From T3SED10-47 sp046483725 (lineage in GTDB: Bacteria > Bipolaricaulota > Bipolaricaulia > Bipolaricaulales > Bipolaricaulaceae): a DNA stretch of 64,000 nucleotides. Position numbers and translations under genes: made by a program. Of the stretch, positions 16,758 through 26,082 are shown one piece after another (the stretch's first letter is position 1; every line of letters begins with the position of its first letter). The notes below the pieces were generated by a model. It ran no database searches. It had not been told where the DNA came from and saw nothing but the letters and a program-made list of their open reading frames with translations. The stretch is from contig JAWOCQ010000056.1 of assembly GCA_046483725.1 (NCBI GenBank), forward strand, positions 1 through 64,000, given 5' to 3'.

Positions 16758-17068
16758 CCGCCCTCCTTCGCTGGCCAGGCAGCGCGCTGCTCGGCGATCC
16801 AGGCTTCCGTCCCCTGAGCCATCCGGTCTCTCAAGTTGTCTATGTGGTATCCGGCGGGGCAGCCGGGCCGGTCGTCGGGGACGAACTCGCGCAGCTCTGG
16901 GCAGGGGAAATCGGCGCATAGGCCGCAGTGCTCGATGTATTTGGCCAACGTGCAGCGGACGAAGGTGCAATCGAGGTGGTGCAAGGGGATGCATCCCAGG
17001 CAGCGTCCTCCGAAATGGGGACACTTGCCACACCAATCGCCGCACACTGCCGCTTCCCGATGGCCCAT
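16754..17068 (-). CDS. DUF3795-type Cys-rich protein
   Basis: The 104-residue product has the regular Cys spacing of DUF3795 proteins: CGDWCGKCPHFGGRCLGC near residues 9-26, then CTFVRC, CGLCADFPCPEL. These probably hold zinc or an Fe-S cluster. Function is unknown for the family. The stop overlaps the start of the DUF4234-like gene by four bases, so the two form a small operon. Confidence 0.72.
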   Translation of the reverse strand: MGHREAAVCGDWCGKCPHFGGRCLGCIPLHHLDCTFVRCTLAKYIEHCGLCADFPCPELREFVPDDRPGCPAGYHIDNLRDRMAQGTEAWIAEQRAAWPAKEGG

Positions 17069-17199
17069 CCCTCGCCCAGCATAGCGCTTTGGAGGTTGGC
17101 AGGCTACTCGGTCTGCGGTGAGGATTTTTCCTTAGGAGGCTATTTGTGTAGGCTAGCGGCAGGCAATCGCTGTAAACGTCCCCGTAAGGAGGCATACCT

Positions 17200-17697
17200 G
17201 TGGGCAATAACTACCTGGCGAACCCGGAGGGCAGGTGGTTTGTGGCGCGGATGGGGCTGTGGGAGTGGCTAGAGACGTTGCTCAAGCTGGCGGCCGTAGG
17301 GGCTGCAATGTGGGGGCTAAGCCTGGCCATCACCCAGGGGTGGGGACTTGGCATGCACGGACGGACGGCTCAAGTCGCCATCTTGGGAGCCGCCTCGTTG
17401 GGCATCCTCGCTGCGGTGGCCGACCGACTGGCCACCCGGGAGGTAGTGTCAACGGCATTCGTGGTGATAAACAACTTTGGTCATTGGGGAATCACGGCCG
17501 CGCTCGTAGGGGGTCTAGGAGGGGGGGCTCCGCTTGTCCTCTTCTGCTCGGTCATGCTCGCCGGTGATCTGGCCAAGCTAGTGTTCTTCGCGCGCAGCGG
17601 GCTGACCGTGCGCGATGCGCCTCGGGCGGCGGTGTTAGGGGGAACGGGCCTGTTCGCGCTTTGTTACCTCGGAGTCCTGTTATTAGAAGTTTTGTAG
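17200..17697 (+). CDS. integral membrane protein of unknown function
   Basis: The 165-residue product has an amphipathic N-terminus and about four to five hydrophobic helices, with several Gly-rich turns. GTG 17200 is chosen because AAGGAGG lies about eight bases upstream. The last 34 bases overlap the convergent DUF1295 gene. No family is recognised. Confidence 0.6.
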   Translation: MGNNYLANPEGRWFVARMGLWEWLETLLKLAAVGAAMWGLSLAITQGWGLGMHGRTAQVAILGAASLGILAAVADRLATREVVSTAFVVINNFGHWGITAALVGGLGGGAPLVLFCSVMLAGDLAKLVFFARSGLTVRDAPRAAVLGGTGLFALCYLGVLLLEVL

Positions 17698-18479
17698 GCA
17701 GCTCTGGCCTCGCGCTTGGGAAACCAAGGGACAAAGGCGTTGGTGACACGCGCATAGCGGTCGAATTCCGGGCGTCCACGGAGCTTCTTCTCCAACATGG
17801 GGACGCCGGAGACGAACCGTAGGAGCAAGGTGATGGTGAGGGGTCCTATGATCCCGGTCCAGCCCCAGGGCACGGACAGGGCTATGACAAACAGCCCCCA
17901 CCACATCGTTGCCTCCCCGAAGTAGTTCGGATGGCGAGTGTAACGCCACAGGCCAGTTCGCAGAACCTTTCCCTGGTTTTGGGGGTTACTTCTGAAACGC
18001 GCGAGCTGACGGTCGCCTACAGCCTCGAACAGAAAGCCCACCACCCAAATCAGGACTCCGAGGATCTCCACGAACCCGAAACCGGGCCGCGCGGAGACTT
18101 GGATGAGCAGCACCGGGTAGACAATCACCAACAGAAACAACGCCTGCAGCATGAACACCTGGATAAATGCCCGCGGCACCACCCACCGGCCCCATTTCTC
18201 CCGCCACTGAGCGTAACGGAAATCCTCCGGCTTCCCCCAGTTGCGCCGCACAATGTGATAGGTGAGCCTGAACCCCCACACTGCTACGAGCAGCAACGTT
18301 ACGAGAGCACGTGGGGTAAAATGTGCTGCAGAGAAGAAGGCAAAGGACGTGACCACCACGAACCCCAACCCCCAGCCCATGTCCACCAAAGAGTTGTCCC
18401 GCCGCCATTGGGCAATAAGGAATAACGCGCAAAAGTAGCCGAGCGCTATCGCAGCCGAGTGGGCGATTACCGGCCACAT
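17664..18479 (-). CDS. DUF1295 steroid 5-alpha-reductase-like membrane protein
   Basis: The 271-residue polytopic protein has about seven helices and the family signature LWRYTRHPNYFGEATMWWG near residue 190, with VDMGWGLGFV near 33 and FEAVGDRQLARF before the signature. Members resemble isoprenylcysteine methyltransferases and steroid reductases in fold, but most are of unknown role in lipid modification. The gene overlaps the end of the DhaL-DegV gene by 13 bases, so both are likely co-transcribed. The C-terminus overlaps the convergent membrane protein gene. Confidence 0.85.
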   Translation of the reverse strand: MWPVIAHSAAIALGYFCALFLIAQWRRDNSLVDMGWGLGFVVVTSFAFFSAAHFTPRALVTLLLVAVWGFRLTYHIVRRNWGKPEDFRYAQWREKWGRWVVPRAFIQVFMLQALFLLVIVYPVLLIQVSARPGFGFVEILGVLIWVVGFLFEAVGDRQLARFRSNPQNQGKVLRTGLWRYTRHPNYFGEATMWWGLFVIALSVPWGWTGIIGPLTITLLLRFVSGVPMLEKKLRGRPEFDRYARVTNAFVPWFPKREARAAYKTSNNRTPR

Positions 18480-20290
18480 GCCGCTGCCTCATTCATCGCC
18501 CGGTCCCCTTGCATGACAGCCACTGCCACAGCCCCGCGGCCGGCGTTTAGGGCCACAATCGGGGAGATCTCCGTGATGTACTCAGGCGGCTTTCCCAACA
18601 GCCTCGTCAGTTGACGCTCGTACTCCCGCGCCTTGTCCAGTGCCTCGGCATGAACTATGCAGTACTTGTCGATAGGCGCTTTCTTGTGGAGTTCGGACAC
18701 GCTGGTCATGATCTTCTTTGTATTTGCCCGGCGGCTGAACGCCTTGCCGAAGGCAATCCCCTTCCCCTGCTCATCCAGGGAGACAATAGGCTTCAGGTTC
18801 AGCCACTTGCCGAGCCTTCCCTTGAGCGGGCTAACTCGGCCGCCGCGCACCATGTACTCGAAGGTGGCCACGCTGACAAAGATACGCGTGCGCGCGATCC
18901 AATCCTCCACCAAGGACACCAGCTCCTCGTGGGTTGCCCCAGCCTCAAGAGCTTCAGCCGCCTTGAGGACCAATAGACCCTGTGCCGCGGAGTTCAACCG
19001 GGTATCGATCACTCTGATATTATGCCCTTCGTTGTTCAGGCTCTCGGCCGTTTGACATAGGGTCTGGTAGGTTCCGCTGATCTGGCTGGATACCGCGAGC
19101 ACCACAACGGAGTTGTAGTGACCGGATAGGAACTCGAGCCACTCCCGCGCTTGTCGGGCGGTGGGCTGCGAGGATGTGGGGTACTCTTTGACATCCTCCA
19201 GAAGGTCGAACAGCTGAGCCGGGGCCAAGGTCATCCGATCCAAGAAAGTGCTTCCATCCACAATTACCTGCAACGGAAGGAGATGTACCTGATAGCTATC
19301 TAGGATCTGCTGGGGGATATCAGCGATGGAATCGGTGGCCAACGCAACGGGGAACCGACGGCGATGTAGCGCGTCCTGTTGCCGCTGCATGTCGTCCACC
19401 TTTTGCTGGAGGAAGATGCCGTGGCGCCGCAGTCCCGTGAAAACCTGTGCTGGATGATCGGTATGCACGTGAAAGCGAATCCGCTCGGGGCTACCCGCAA
19501 CGATGACCGAATCGCCTTCGTGCTCAAGGAACGACCGGATTCCATCCAGTGGGATACGTTCCCCTGTCAAATAACCCTCGGCGCAATAGCGCGCAGTAAG
19601 CTCCGTAGATATCCCCCCCTCAACCGGTGTGCTCTCCAAGCGCACTTGCTCCCTCTGCCCTAGGACCGTACGGAGACGGCCGCTCTGCATCAGCTTGGTG
19701 ATTCCTTCCAGAAAGTGGACGAACCCCTGCGCCCCCGAATCTACCACAGATGCCTTCCGCAACACCTCCAGCTGCTCCGGAGTCTTGCGCAAGCTCTCCC
19801 TCGCCTGCTCCAGCGAGCAGGATAGCACCTCTGCAAAGTCCCTGCTTGTCTGGCAGAGATCATGGAACGCCTCTGCCCAAGCTCTGATCACAGTGAGCAT
19901 GGTGCCTTCCACCGGTTGGGCCACGGCCTTGTAGGCATAAGGCACTGCACGTACCAGCCTGGAACCGAACGCGGGAGCGCTCACCGAGTGCTGTCCTTGA
20001 ACCTCGGCCGCCAAGCCGTTTAGGAGCTGCGCCAGGATCATGCCGGAGTTGCCCCTAGCGCCGGCCAGCGACGCCTCGGCGATAGATTGGAATGTACCAT
20101 GCAGGGTTGGCTTGGGGCGGGCCTCGTCCAGAATGTAGTTCAGGCTAAGAGCCAGGTTGCTGCCGGTGTCACCGTCAGCCACGGGGAAGACGTTGGTCTT
20201 GTTCAGCTGATCTCGGTTACGGGAGACCTCGCGCCCGCCTGCTAGAAAAGCCAAGTACGCTCGTCGTCCGTCCACATAACGCACCTTCAC
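18467..20290 (-). CDS. DhaL (FakA-like) and DegV (FakB-like) fusion protein
   Basis: Residues about 10-200 are a DhaL kinase domain: NVFPVADGDTGSNLALSL binds Mg-nucleotide, and GARGNSGMILAQLLNGL follows. About 215-310 match the FakA middle domain, with ARYCAEGYL and FHVHTDHP, whose Cys and His residues bind zinc in FakA. From about 315 comes a DegV fatty-acid-binding domain (VALATDSIADIP, TSQPTARQAREWL, RGGRVSPLKGRLGKWL). Separate FakA and FakB proteins phosphorylate fatty acids for lipid synthesis; the fusion suggests the same in one chain. GTG 20290 is used because GGAGGGG lies seven bases upstream. Confidence 0.88.
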   Translation of the reverse strand: MKVRYVDGRRAYLAFLAGGREVSRNRDQLNKTNVFPVADGDTGSNLALSLNYILDEARPKPTLHGTFQSIAEASLAGARGNSGMILAQLLNGLAAEVQGQHSVSAPAFGSRLVRAVPYAYKAVAQPVEGTMLTVIRAWAEAFHDLCQTSRDFAEVLSCSLEQARESLRKTPEQLEVLRKASVVDSGAQGFVHFLEGITKLMQSGRLRTVLGQREQVRLESTPVEGGISTELTARYCAEGYLTGERIPLDGIRSFLEHEGDSVIVAGSPERIRFHVHTDHPAQVFTGLRRHGIFLQQKVDDMQRQQDALHRRRFPVALATDSIADIPQQILDSYQVHLLPLQVIVDGSTFLDRMTLAPAQLFDLLEDVKEYPTSSQPTARQAREWLEFLSGHYNSVVVLAVSSQISGTYQTLCQTAESLNNEGHNIRVIDTRLNSAAQGLLVLKAAEALEAGATHEELVSLVEDWIARTRIFVSVATFEYMVRGGRVSPLKGRLGKWLNLKPIVSLDEQGKGIAFGKAFSRRANTKKIMTSVSELHKKAPIDKYCIVHAEALDKAREYERQLTRLLGKPPEYITEISPIVALNAGRGAVAVAVMQGDRAMNEAAACGR

Positions 20291-20437
20291 GGTGAGTCCC
20301 CTCCACACGCCATAGCAATCGCCTATTATGGACTATTGTTCCAAAGCCTCCCAACTGATCACGGGGGTACCTCTACCGGGTGGCGATGGCTGGTCCGTAA
20401 GACCAAAGTGAACACGGAAAGGGAGGGATGGTCGACT

Positions 20438-20827
20438 ATGGTGAGGTTACTGGACGCGCAGATCGTGTTCTTCCCCACGCCGGACTTGCAGGCAACCGCG
20501 GAGTTTTATCAGGGGAAGCTGGGGCTCGGCCTGGTGCTGGACCAGGGGGCCTGCAGGATCTTCCGGGCCGCCAAGGGTGCATTCTTGGGATTCTGCAAGA
20601 AGAACACGTCGCCTGCGACGACGCAGGCGATCATAACCCTGGTGACCGAAGATGTGGACGGCTGGGTGGCGGAGCTCCGGGGATGTGGCGTTCAGGTGGA
20701 GAAGGAACCGCAATCAAACCCTGACTTTCAGATCTACCACGCGTTTCTCCGCGACCCGAACGGCTACCTCGTGGAGATCCAGCGCTTCGATGACCCCCGC
20801 TGGCAGGCAAACACCCAGGACGACTGA
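20438..20827 (+). CDS. VOC-superfamily (glyoxalase/dioxygenase fold) protein
   Basis: The 129-residue product has two beta-alpha-beta-beta-beta units. VFFPTPDLQATAEFYQGKLGLGL opens the first, and FQIYHAFLRDPNGYLVEIQRF closes the second with the Glu that usually ligates metal. The first metal His is not obvious, so the enzyme type, glyoxalase or fosfomycin-resistance-like, cannot be assigned. ATG 20438 follows GGGAGGG by ten bases. It converges with the transglutaminase gene. Confidence 0.75.
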   Translation: MVRLLDAQIVFFPTPDLQATAEFYQGKLGLGLVLDQGACRIFRAAKGAFLGFCKKNTSPATTQAIITLVTEDVDGWVAELRGCGVQVEKEPQSNPDFQIYHAFLRDPNGYLVEIQRFDDPRWQANTQDD

Positions 20828-20835
20828 AGCAGAGC

Positions 20836-22374
20836 TCACCGGTCGTACTCCACCTCCAGGACTTCGATCTCCAAGTTGCCGGCGAGCTTCAGAGTCGTAG
20901 CCATCTCCATGGGCCTGTCCCGGTCGGCGAGGGAGGAGACACTAGTCAGCACATACCCAGCATGAGCCCGCCGTTCGGGCAGGGTCGCGTCTAGGTCAAC
21001 CCACCTCCCGTCGAGCAACGCTTGTGTCCACATGTGCCAACTGAAGACATGGCGTTCCCCAGCGTAGTCTGTGACGTAGACGAGTCCTTCGGCCACCCGC
21101 GCAGCGATTCCGTGACCGCGCAGCAGTGCGGCAAGCAAGATAGCATGCTCAGTACAGTCCCCTTGACGGGTACGCGCAGTCTCCGACGCAGTGGCGAATG
21201 CGACATCTAGCTCCTTGTCCACGATGTACTCATATACAAAGGCGTGCAGCCCCTCAGCCAGCTCCTGTTGACAGAGAGGTTCCTCAGGCTTCGTGGCTTC
21301 AACCAGCTCCGCCACCGCCTCGTCGTTGATGTCAATCATTGGGGAAGCCTCTCTGTAGGCATGATCCGCCACTTCTTCCTCGGTTGCCGGGAGAGGTCTG
21401 GCCGGCTCGAAGACTGTGGTGACGGAACCCTCTCCCCTCTCCACTATCCTTTGGCCTCCCGCCTCCGGGAGCTCCGGCAAATCACCCTGACGCACCCGCA
21501 GGCGAAGGGTAACCCGCTCTGTGTCCATGACGTCAGGAACAGGACGGTCGGGGATGACAATCATGGCTGCCATTAGCTCCGGAGGGCTTCCGCGCACCGC
21601 CTCCAGCGCGGCCTCTCTGTTGGTAAGCGACGCCTCCATGTAACCATAGCCCACCTGCGCGCCCTGGTAGACCTTGTGCCCGGCAGGGCAGCGGTACTCA
21701 GTGGCCACGATGGGCAGGCCTTCCACCTGGTAGCGCCACTGGCTAACCAAGGTTTCCTGCCCGTTCACGGTGAAGGTGGTCTCCCCCTCCCGCCGCATCG
21801 TTATCTTGACCGGCAGCAATCCCAGCTCCGCTTTGATCGCGCGGTACCTTATCTCGCTCTGCCCGGCCTGAATCTGCTGTTGAGTATGGCGTCGCCCTTC
21901 CGCCGGCATCAACCAGTCGCCTTGGGGATGATTCCGTGTAGTTGTCCGCGTCCGGCCGAACTGTGTTAGCTTCTCGCTGACCTGCGGACCGGTGAAGTCC
22001 CACTCGTACTCGACCGCTTCCGTTCCTTCCACCTCTCGCAGGGACACACGCACGGGAGTCCCATCATGGCGCTCGACATAGGTACTGCGACTGGTGGACT
22101 CCACCACGGTGCCTGCACGCGCTATCCGCAGCACCGTGAGCTCTTTCGTACGGTAGTGCTCGTCAGTCCTCCAGACGACAATGCGCATCCACCCCATGGG
22201 CTCGCCGTCCATTGTGTAGGTGAACCACTGCTCGTGAACGAGTTCTCCTGGCTTGTCCTCGGTCGCCGCAGCGCTGGTTTGCCCACCGGCCAGCGACAGC
22301 AGTGGAATGGGTATCACAAGAAGCAACGACAGGGTCCCTACGATCCATCTACATCGACCGCTACGCATCTCCAC
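20836..22374 (-). CDS. secreted transglutaminase-like protein
   Basis: A signal peptide (about 1-35, with the hydrophobic core GTLSLLLVIPIPLLSLAG) precedes a long beta-rich region. The transglutaminase core starts near residue 345. The triad is visible as Cys in RQGDCTEHAILLAALLRGHG, His in FSWHMWTQALLDG and Asp in WVDLDATL. Such proteins act outside the membrane as proteases or cross-linking enzymes on cell-wall or surface proteins. The 512-residue size suits a large N-terminal binding region. The next minus-strand gene upstream, at 22435-22878, is a small membrane protein and may be co-transcribed. Confidence 0.85.
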   Translation of the reverse strand: MEMRSGRCRWIVGTLSLLLVIPIPLLSLAGGQTSAAATEDKPGELVHEQWFTYTMDGEPMGWMRIVVWRTDEHYRTKELTVLRIARAGTVVESTSRSTYVERHDGTPVRVSLREVEGTEAVEYEWDFTGPQVSEKLTQFGRTRTTTRNHPQGDWLMPAEGRRHTQQQIQAGQSEIRYRAIKAELGLLPVKITMRREGETTFTVNGQETLVSQWRYQVEGLPIVATEYRCPAGHKVYQGAQVGYGYMEASLTNREAALEAVRGSPPELMAAMIVIPDRPVPDVMDTERVTLRLRVRQGDLPELPEAGGQRIVERGEGSVTTVFEPARPLPATEEEVADHAYREASPMIDINDEAVAELVEATKPEEPLCQQELAEGLHAFVYEYIVDKELDVAFATASETARTRQGDCTEHAILLAALLRGHGIAARVAEGLVYVTDYAGERHVFSWHMWTQALLDGRWVDLDATLPERRAHAGYVLTSVSSLADRDRPMEMATTLKLAGNLEIEVLEVEYDR

Positions 22375-22434
22375 CCCCTTCTCTCCGTCTTCTATCCCCT
22401 CTCCCTGCCCTCACCTTCCCCGCTTGTGGCGCTT

Positions 22435-22878
22435 CTACCCCTGTCGCCTACGCCGCCGCTCCCGAACCCATGCTTCTAACCTGCGGCCATCGGGAATTGC
22501 ATACACCAGCCCGACCCCCGCAAGCATTCCAAAGACCTCCCATCGAACCATTCTCGAGATTCGCCTTGCCGCGTCGGCCCACGACGGCTCGGTAATCAGG
22601 AAATACGACACAACTACTGCCGAGATGATGGCCATCCCGCTCAGAGCACGGGCCGCAAGTCTCGTCGTTCGGCCGGCCCTTGCAGCCTTCACCACCAGCC
22701 ACCGTCCTCCCAGGCATGCGAGAACTGGCACCAGGTAGGCCCATCCGATGGCCAAGGCCGGGTAACGCCACCACTCAAGACCTGGTCGCCCGAGGACTTG
22801 CTCCAGGACCAAGAGGGGGGCCACAAGAAGCGGCCCCAGCAAGGCCACAGTCAGTATGCGCCTGACGTCTTTACTCAT
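22435..22878 (-). CDS. small integral membrane protein
   Basis: The 147-residue product has about four hydrophobic helices, at about 8-25, 38-60, 75-95 and 115-130, and a very basic end (five Arg in a row). No family is recognised. It precedes the secreted transglutaminase gene by 60 bases on the same strand, and may help anchor or regulate it, but that is inference. Confidence 0.55.
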   Translation of the reverse strand: MSKDVRRILTVALLGPLLVAPLLVLEQVLGRPGLEWWRYPALAIGWAYLVPVLACLGGRWLVVKAARAGRTTRLAARALSGMAIISAVVVSYFLITEPSWADAARRISRMVRWEVFGMLAGVGLVYAIPDGRRLEAWVRERRRRRQG

Positions 22879-23057
22879 CCTGCTCCTTAGCTTTCGCTTT
22901 CTGAATCAACAGACACCGATAACCCCTAGGAGCCCCCCTGAAGGTTGCCCCGTAGTAACTATGCAGTGAATAGTAACTGCACAGCGAAGACCAGCTCTCT
23001 GCGGGGGGCCACGAGCCCGGTCTTTCGCCTGACACATCGAGCACCGCACGTCGGTTG

Positions 23058-23387
23058 CTAGAAGCATGACGCAATCATGGCCACCACTCCGATTTGTGCA
23101 GCCGTCAGAGCGTCAGCGTCTGTGAAGAAATAGGCTGACGCACCCGCGATTCCTCCCACGATAACCCGCCTTCCCAGCTCTGCTATCACCCACCAGAACT
23201 CGCCCTCGGCTTCGAGAAGCTCCTCGTCAAGCAGTTCTTCTCCCACCGGGACCACTGGGGCAGTCGCTTGGGCTGAGTCAGCCTCAGCTGCTGCAGCCGT
23301 GGCCCCTTGGATCATCCCTGGTGCGAACAGCACCATCAATGCCGCCACTGAAACCGCCAACATCGCCCTGCAGGCTAGCATGTACAT
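23058..23387 (-). CDS. small secreted or membrane peptide of unknown function
   Basis: The 109-residue product starts with a signal-like helix (MLAVSVAALMVLFAPGMIQG) and has an acidic Ala/Glu linker. It ends in a hydrophobic, Gly/Ala-rich segment, ELGRRVIVGGIAGASAYFF, and a further hydrophobic tail closing with Cys-Phe. ATG 23387 follows GAGGTG. The layout of leader, acidic linker and hydrophobic core recalls bacteriocin precursors or small membrane-anchored peptides, but no maturation or immunity gene is beside it. Confidence 0.45.
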   Translation of the reverse strand: MYMLACRAMLAVSVAALMVLFAPGMIQGATAAAAEADSAQATAPVVPVGEELLDEELLEAEGEFWWVIAELGRRVIVGGIAGASAYFFTDADALTAAQIGVVAMIASCF

Positions 23388-23815
23388 CACCTCGCTGCTT
23401 GGTGTAGGCTGGCCAACCTCACTTAACTTTATCATGAGCGGTAAGCACGCGTCTATCAACTATATGACGTGTAAACTGTCGGTTCCACGACAATGGCTGT
23501 GGAATGGAGAGCCAAAGAGCTTGATCGTACAACGAGCGAGGTCTGTGGAGCGAGCTAGACGACGAGCTTTTGGAATCAATCCCAGAGAGGAAAAGCATCC
23601 CAGCGTACAACCGTAAGCGCATCCTAGGATTTCCCAGGATGGAGGCGCGGGGCTATGATGTACGTGATGAGCTCACGTGAGAGAGCAGGGCGCTGGTCCT
23701 CCCGTCCAGAATTGCCTTCCGTAAGTGTTGTGCCCATAGGTGCCCAACGGTCAGGCGGATGCTTTGGGCGAATTGCTACCCTGGCCCACAAGTCCGTATT
23801 CTGGCGGAGATCAGC
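23388..23815. other. gene-free stretch with a possible coding remnant
   Basis: No intact gene is seen in these 428 bases. A 51-codon open frame from 23525 to 23680 looks coding in composition (it includes WSELDDELLESIPERKSI and PRMEARGYDVRDELT) but has no ATG start near its beginning. It may be the 3' end of a decayed gene; no family is recognised. Confidence 0.3.
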
Positions 23816-24733
23816 ATGAAAGCGCTACTCATCCTAAACGCGGGCGCCCGGAAGTCTCGCAAAGAGGCTATCCACAGGGCGGTAGGACAGCATCTTCACG
23901 CGGCAGGCATCGAATCCGAACTCCACGAGACGCGCACAGGAGAGCATCCGGGCGACGTGGTCCGAGAGCGGTTGGTTGACGGTGTCGACCTAGTGCTGGC
24001 TGCAGGGGGAGATGGGACCGTCGCCGCGGTACTAGACGGTCTGGCGGGTACGGAGATTCCCTTGGGAATCATCCCGGCGGGGACGGCGAACTTCGTCGCC
24101 CGGGAACTGGGCATCCCCCAGTCTATAGATGCAGCTGTCGCGCTAATCGCCGCGAATCCTCACCCAGTCAAGATCGATGCCATGCGCATCCGAGGTCGCC
24201 TCTATGTGTTGAATGTCGGTGTGGGGCTCAGCGCTGCAGTGATCGGCAACATGACCCCAACCAGCAAGCGGCGGTTTGGGTTCGTCGCCTACGTAGGCAG
24301 CACAATCGCCAAGATGCTCACGCAAAGGCCCCGTCGGCTGACAGTCGAGGTGGACGGCCAGACACACACCTACTGCGCCGTAGAAGTGCTGGTCAGCAAC
24401 TGTGGTCTCCTGACTAAGAGACTATACCCAGGCACGCCCGACATTAGGGTGGACGACGGGCACCTCGATGTGTGGGTGCTGAGCACGCAAGCTCTCCTGG
24501 ACTACCCTCGCTATCTCCTGTCGACCGTCCTCGGTCGGCGGTCCAAGCTGGAGGCCGAGTTCCTCCGCGCAGAGCGGATGATCACTATTCACAGTCCTGT
24601 CCCGCTTTCCGTGCAAGCCGACGGCGATCTCATCGGCACCACTCCGGTCCGGATCGAGGTGCTCCCGAAAGCGTTAACAGTGCTGGCGCCGGCAAACGCC
24701 ACCCGTGGCTCGCACGAGCAACCCTCACGTTGA
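23816..24733 (+). CDS. diacylglycerol kinase-family lipid kinase (YegS/BmrU type)
   Basis: The 305-residue protein has the DAGK catalytic fold: LLILNAGARKS at the start, LAAGGDGTVAAVLDGL for nucleotide binding near 64-80, and LGIIPAGTANFVARELGIP near 88-105. The second, beta-sandwich domain carries the Asp-rich VQADGDLIGTTPVRIEV ending. It phosphorylates a lipid such as diacylglycerol at the membrane face. ATG 23816 is chosen for GGAG seven bases upstream and the family start. It converges with the dehydrogenase gene. Confidence 0.9.
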   Translation: MKALLILNAGARKSRKEAIHRAVGQHLHAAGIESELHETRTGEHPGDVVRERLVDGVDLVLAAGGDGTVAAVLDGLAGTEIPLGIIPAGTANFVARELGIPQSIDAAVALIAANPHPVKIDAMRIRGRLYVLNVGVGLSAAVIGNMTPTSKRRFGFVAYVGSTIAKMLTQRPRRLTVEVDGQTHTYCAVEVLVSNCGLLTKRLYPGTPDIRVDDGHLDVWVLSTQALLDYPRYLLSTVLGRRSKLEAEFLRAERMITIHSPVPLSVQADGDLIGTTPVRIEVLPKALTVLAPANATRGSHEQPSR

Positions 24734-24816
24734 GGCACTGAAAATGAGCTTCGACACGTTGCCTCAGGACCACTGAAAATAGTCGGACTTCCAGTTTTAT
24801 AATGCAGGATAGGCTC

Positions 24817-25842
24817 TCAATAACCGGCGACCAGATCTACTCGGTGTGGGACAGGCTCCCCGCGCGCGATCGCGTTCAAGGTTTCCGCGAGCTCGTGCAT
24901 GCGTTTCCTCTCCACTTCTTCCGTGCGAAACGCGCCCCCGCGGTGGGGGCTCATCACCACGTTGTCCAGCTTGTGAAAAGGAAACTGCGAGGGAAAGGTG
25001 CTCCCTCGCTCGTCGACACTCCTAGGGTAACGGTACCAGACGTCAATCCCCGCTGCCGCGATCCGGCGTTCCAACAGAGCATGGTACAGCGCTTCCTCGC
25101 CGACGATCCTCCCGCGGGCGACGTTCACAACAACGGCCGAGGATGGAAGTGCTTCTAGCTCCCGCTTCCCAATCAGCCCCTCCGTCTCTGGGGTGAGGGG
25201 CAGGCAGATCACGACGGCGTCCGCCTGCGCTAGGACAGCCCCGACCGCGCCCAATCCGTGCACGCCGATGTAAGGTGGGTGGACCTGCTCCGGATTCTTC
25301 CGTACAGCGAGGACCTTCATCCCCAGGCTATGACAGACAGCGGCCACGCGGCTCCCGATCGCGCCGAGTCCGAGGATCAACACGGTCTTCCCATCCATTA
25401 TCTTCATCGACTCGCCCTCGTAGCGAATCGTCCAATCTCCTTGTCGCAACGCGACATCGGCGGCTACGACCTTCTTGGCCGCGGCCAGAAGGAGGGAAAC
25501 GGCCAGTTCAGCGGCCACCGCTGCGTTATGATGAAGGTTGCAAACCGTAAGCTCGGGGAATTCGGAAAGCACTAGCTCACGAGTCGAGGCCGGGACACCG
25601 GCATAGGGGATCACCAACACCCGCAGTTGAGGACACAATGCCAATTGCTCGCGCGTAGGCCGACCGCAGACTAGTAGTTCGGTCTCCCTGGGAAGCGCCT
25701 CGCCTCCGAAGCTAAGCTCGATCTTAGGCTCCAGTGCGGCTCGGAGTTCCTCAATCGCATAGCTCGGCGGCGGGCTATGAATGTGTACGCGTAGCTGCCT
25801 TCCTCGTTGCCGGTTCATGCGGTGAGTGTATTCAACCGGCAA
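24817..25842 (-). CDS. D-2-hydroxyacid dehydrogenase family protein
   Basis: This NAD-dependent enzyme interconverts 2-oxo and D-2-hydroxy acids. VLILGLGAIGSRVAAV is the Rossmann motif, VVVNVARGRIVGEEAL holds the catalytic Arg, and NVVMSPHRGGAF holds the catalytic His; the acidic partner lies in the VDERG region. The start is uncertain between TTG 25842 and ATG 25818; neither has a good ribosome binding site. Substrate is not predictable (glyoxylate, phosphoglycerate-like or other). Length of 330-340 residues fits the family. Confidence 0.88.
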   Translation of the reverse strand: MPVEYTHRMNRQRGRQLRVHIHSPPPSYAIEELRAALEPKIELSFGGEALPRETELLVCGRPTREQLALCPQLRVLVIPYAGVPASTRELVLSEFPELTVCNLHHNAAVAAELAVSLLLAAAKKVVAADVALRQGDWTIRYEGESMKIMDGKTVLILGLGAIGSRVAAVCHSLGMKVLAVRKNPEQVHPPYIGVHGLGAVGAVLAQADAVVICLPLTPETEGLIGKRELEALPSSAVVVNVARGRIVGEEALYHALLERRIAAAGIDVWYRYPRSVDERGSTFPSQFPFHKLDNVVMSPHRGGAFRTEEVERKRMHELAETLNAIARGEPVPHRVDLVAGY

Positions 25843-26082
25843 GGACGTGCCACGCTTCGCCGCGCCTGTGCACGCCGCTACCTATGGACTGCTACAATAG
25901 ATTAGCGCGCATGGCCCTCCAGTAGCGCCAGCTTCAAATCCTATGGATCGTGCAAAGCCGACTGACAAGGCTCTTCTGCCGCTGGCTGCCCCTCCCTTCT
26001 CACAGCTTCCGCGTCGGCTCTGAAGTTGTGCCGCCCCTCGACCAAGACCCGACCGGCCATAATAGGGCTGTTCCAAAACCAC

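Noticed and set aside
24798..24803. Perfect TATAAT on the plus strand
   Set aside because: It points into the antisense side of the dehydrogenase gene and no -35 or downstream plus-strand gene was seen.
25950..26060. Minus-strand frame beginning MAGRVLVEGRHNF, like the C-terminus of an amidohydrolase
   Set aside because: The similarity is too short and vague to support a gene or remnant.
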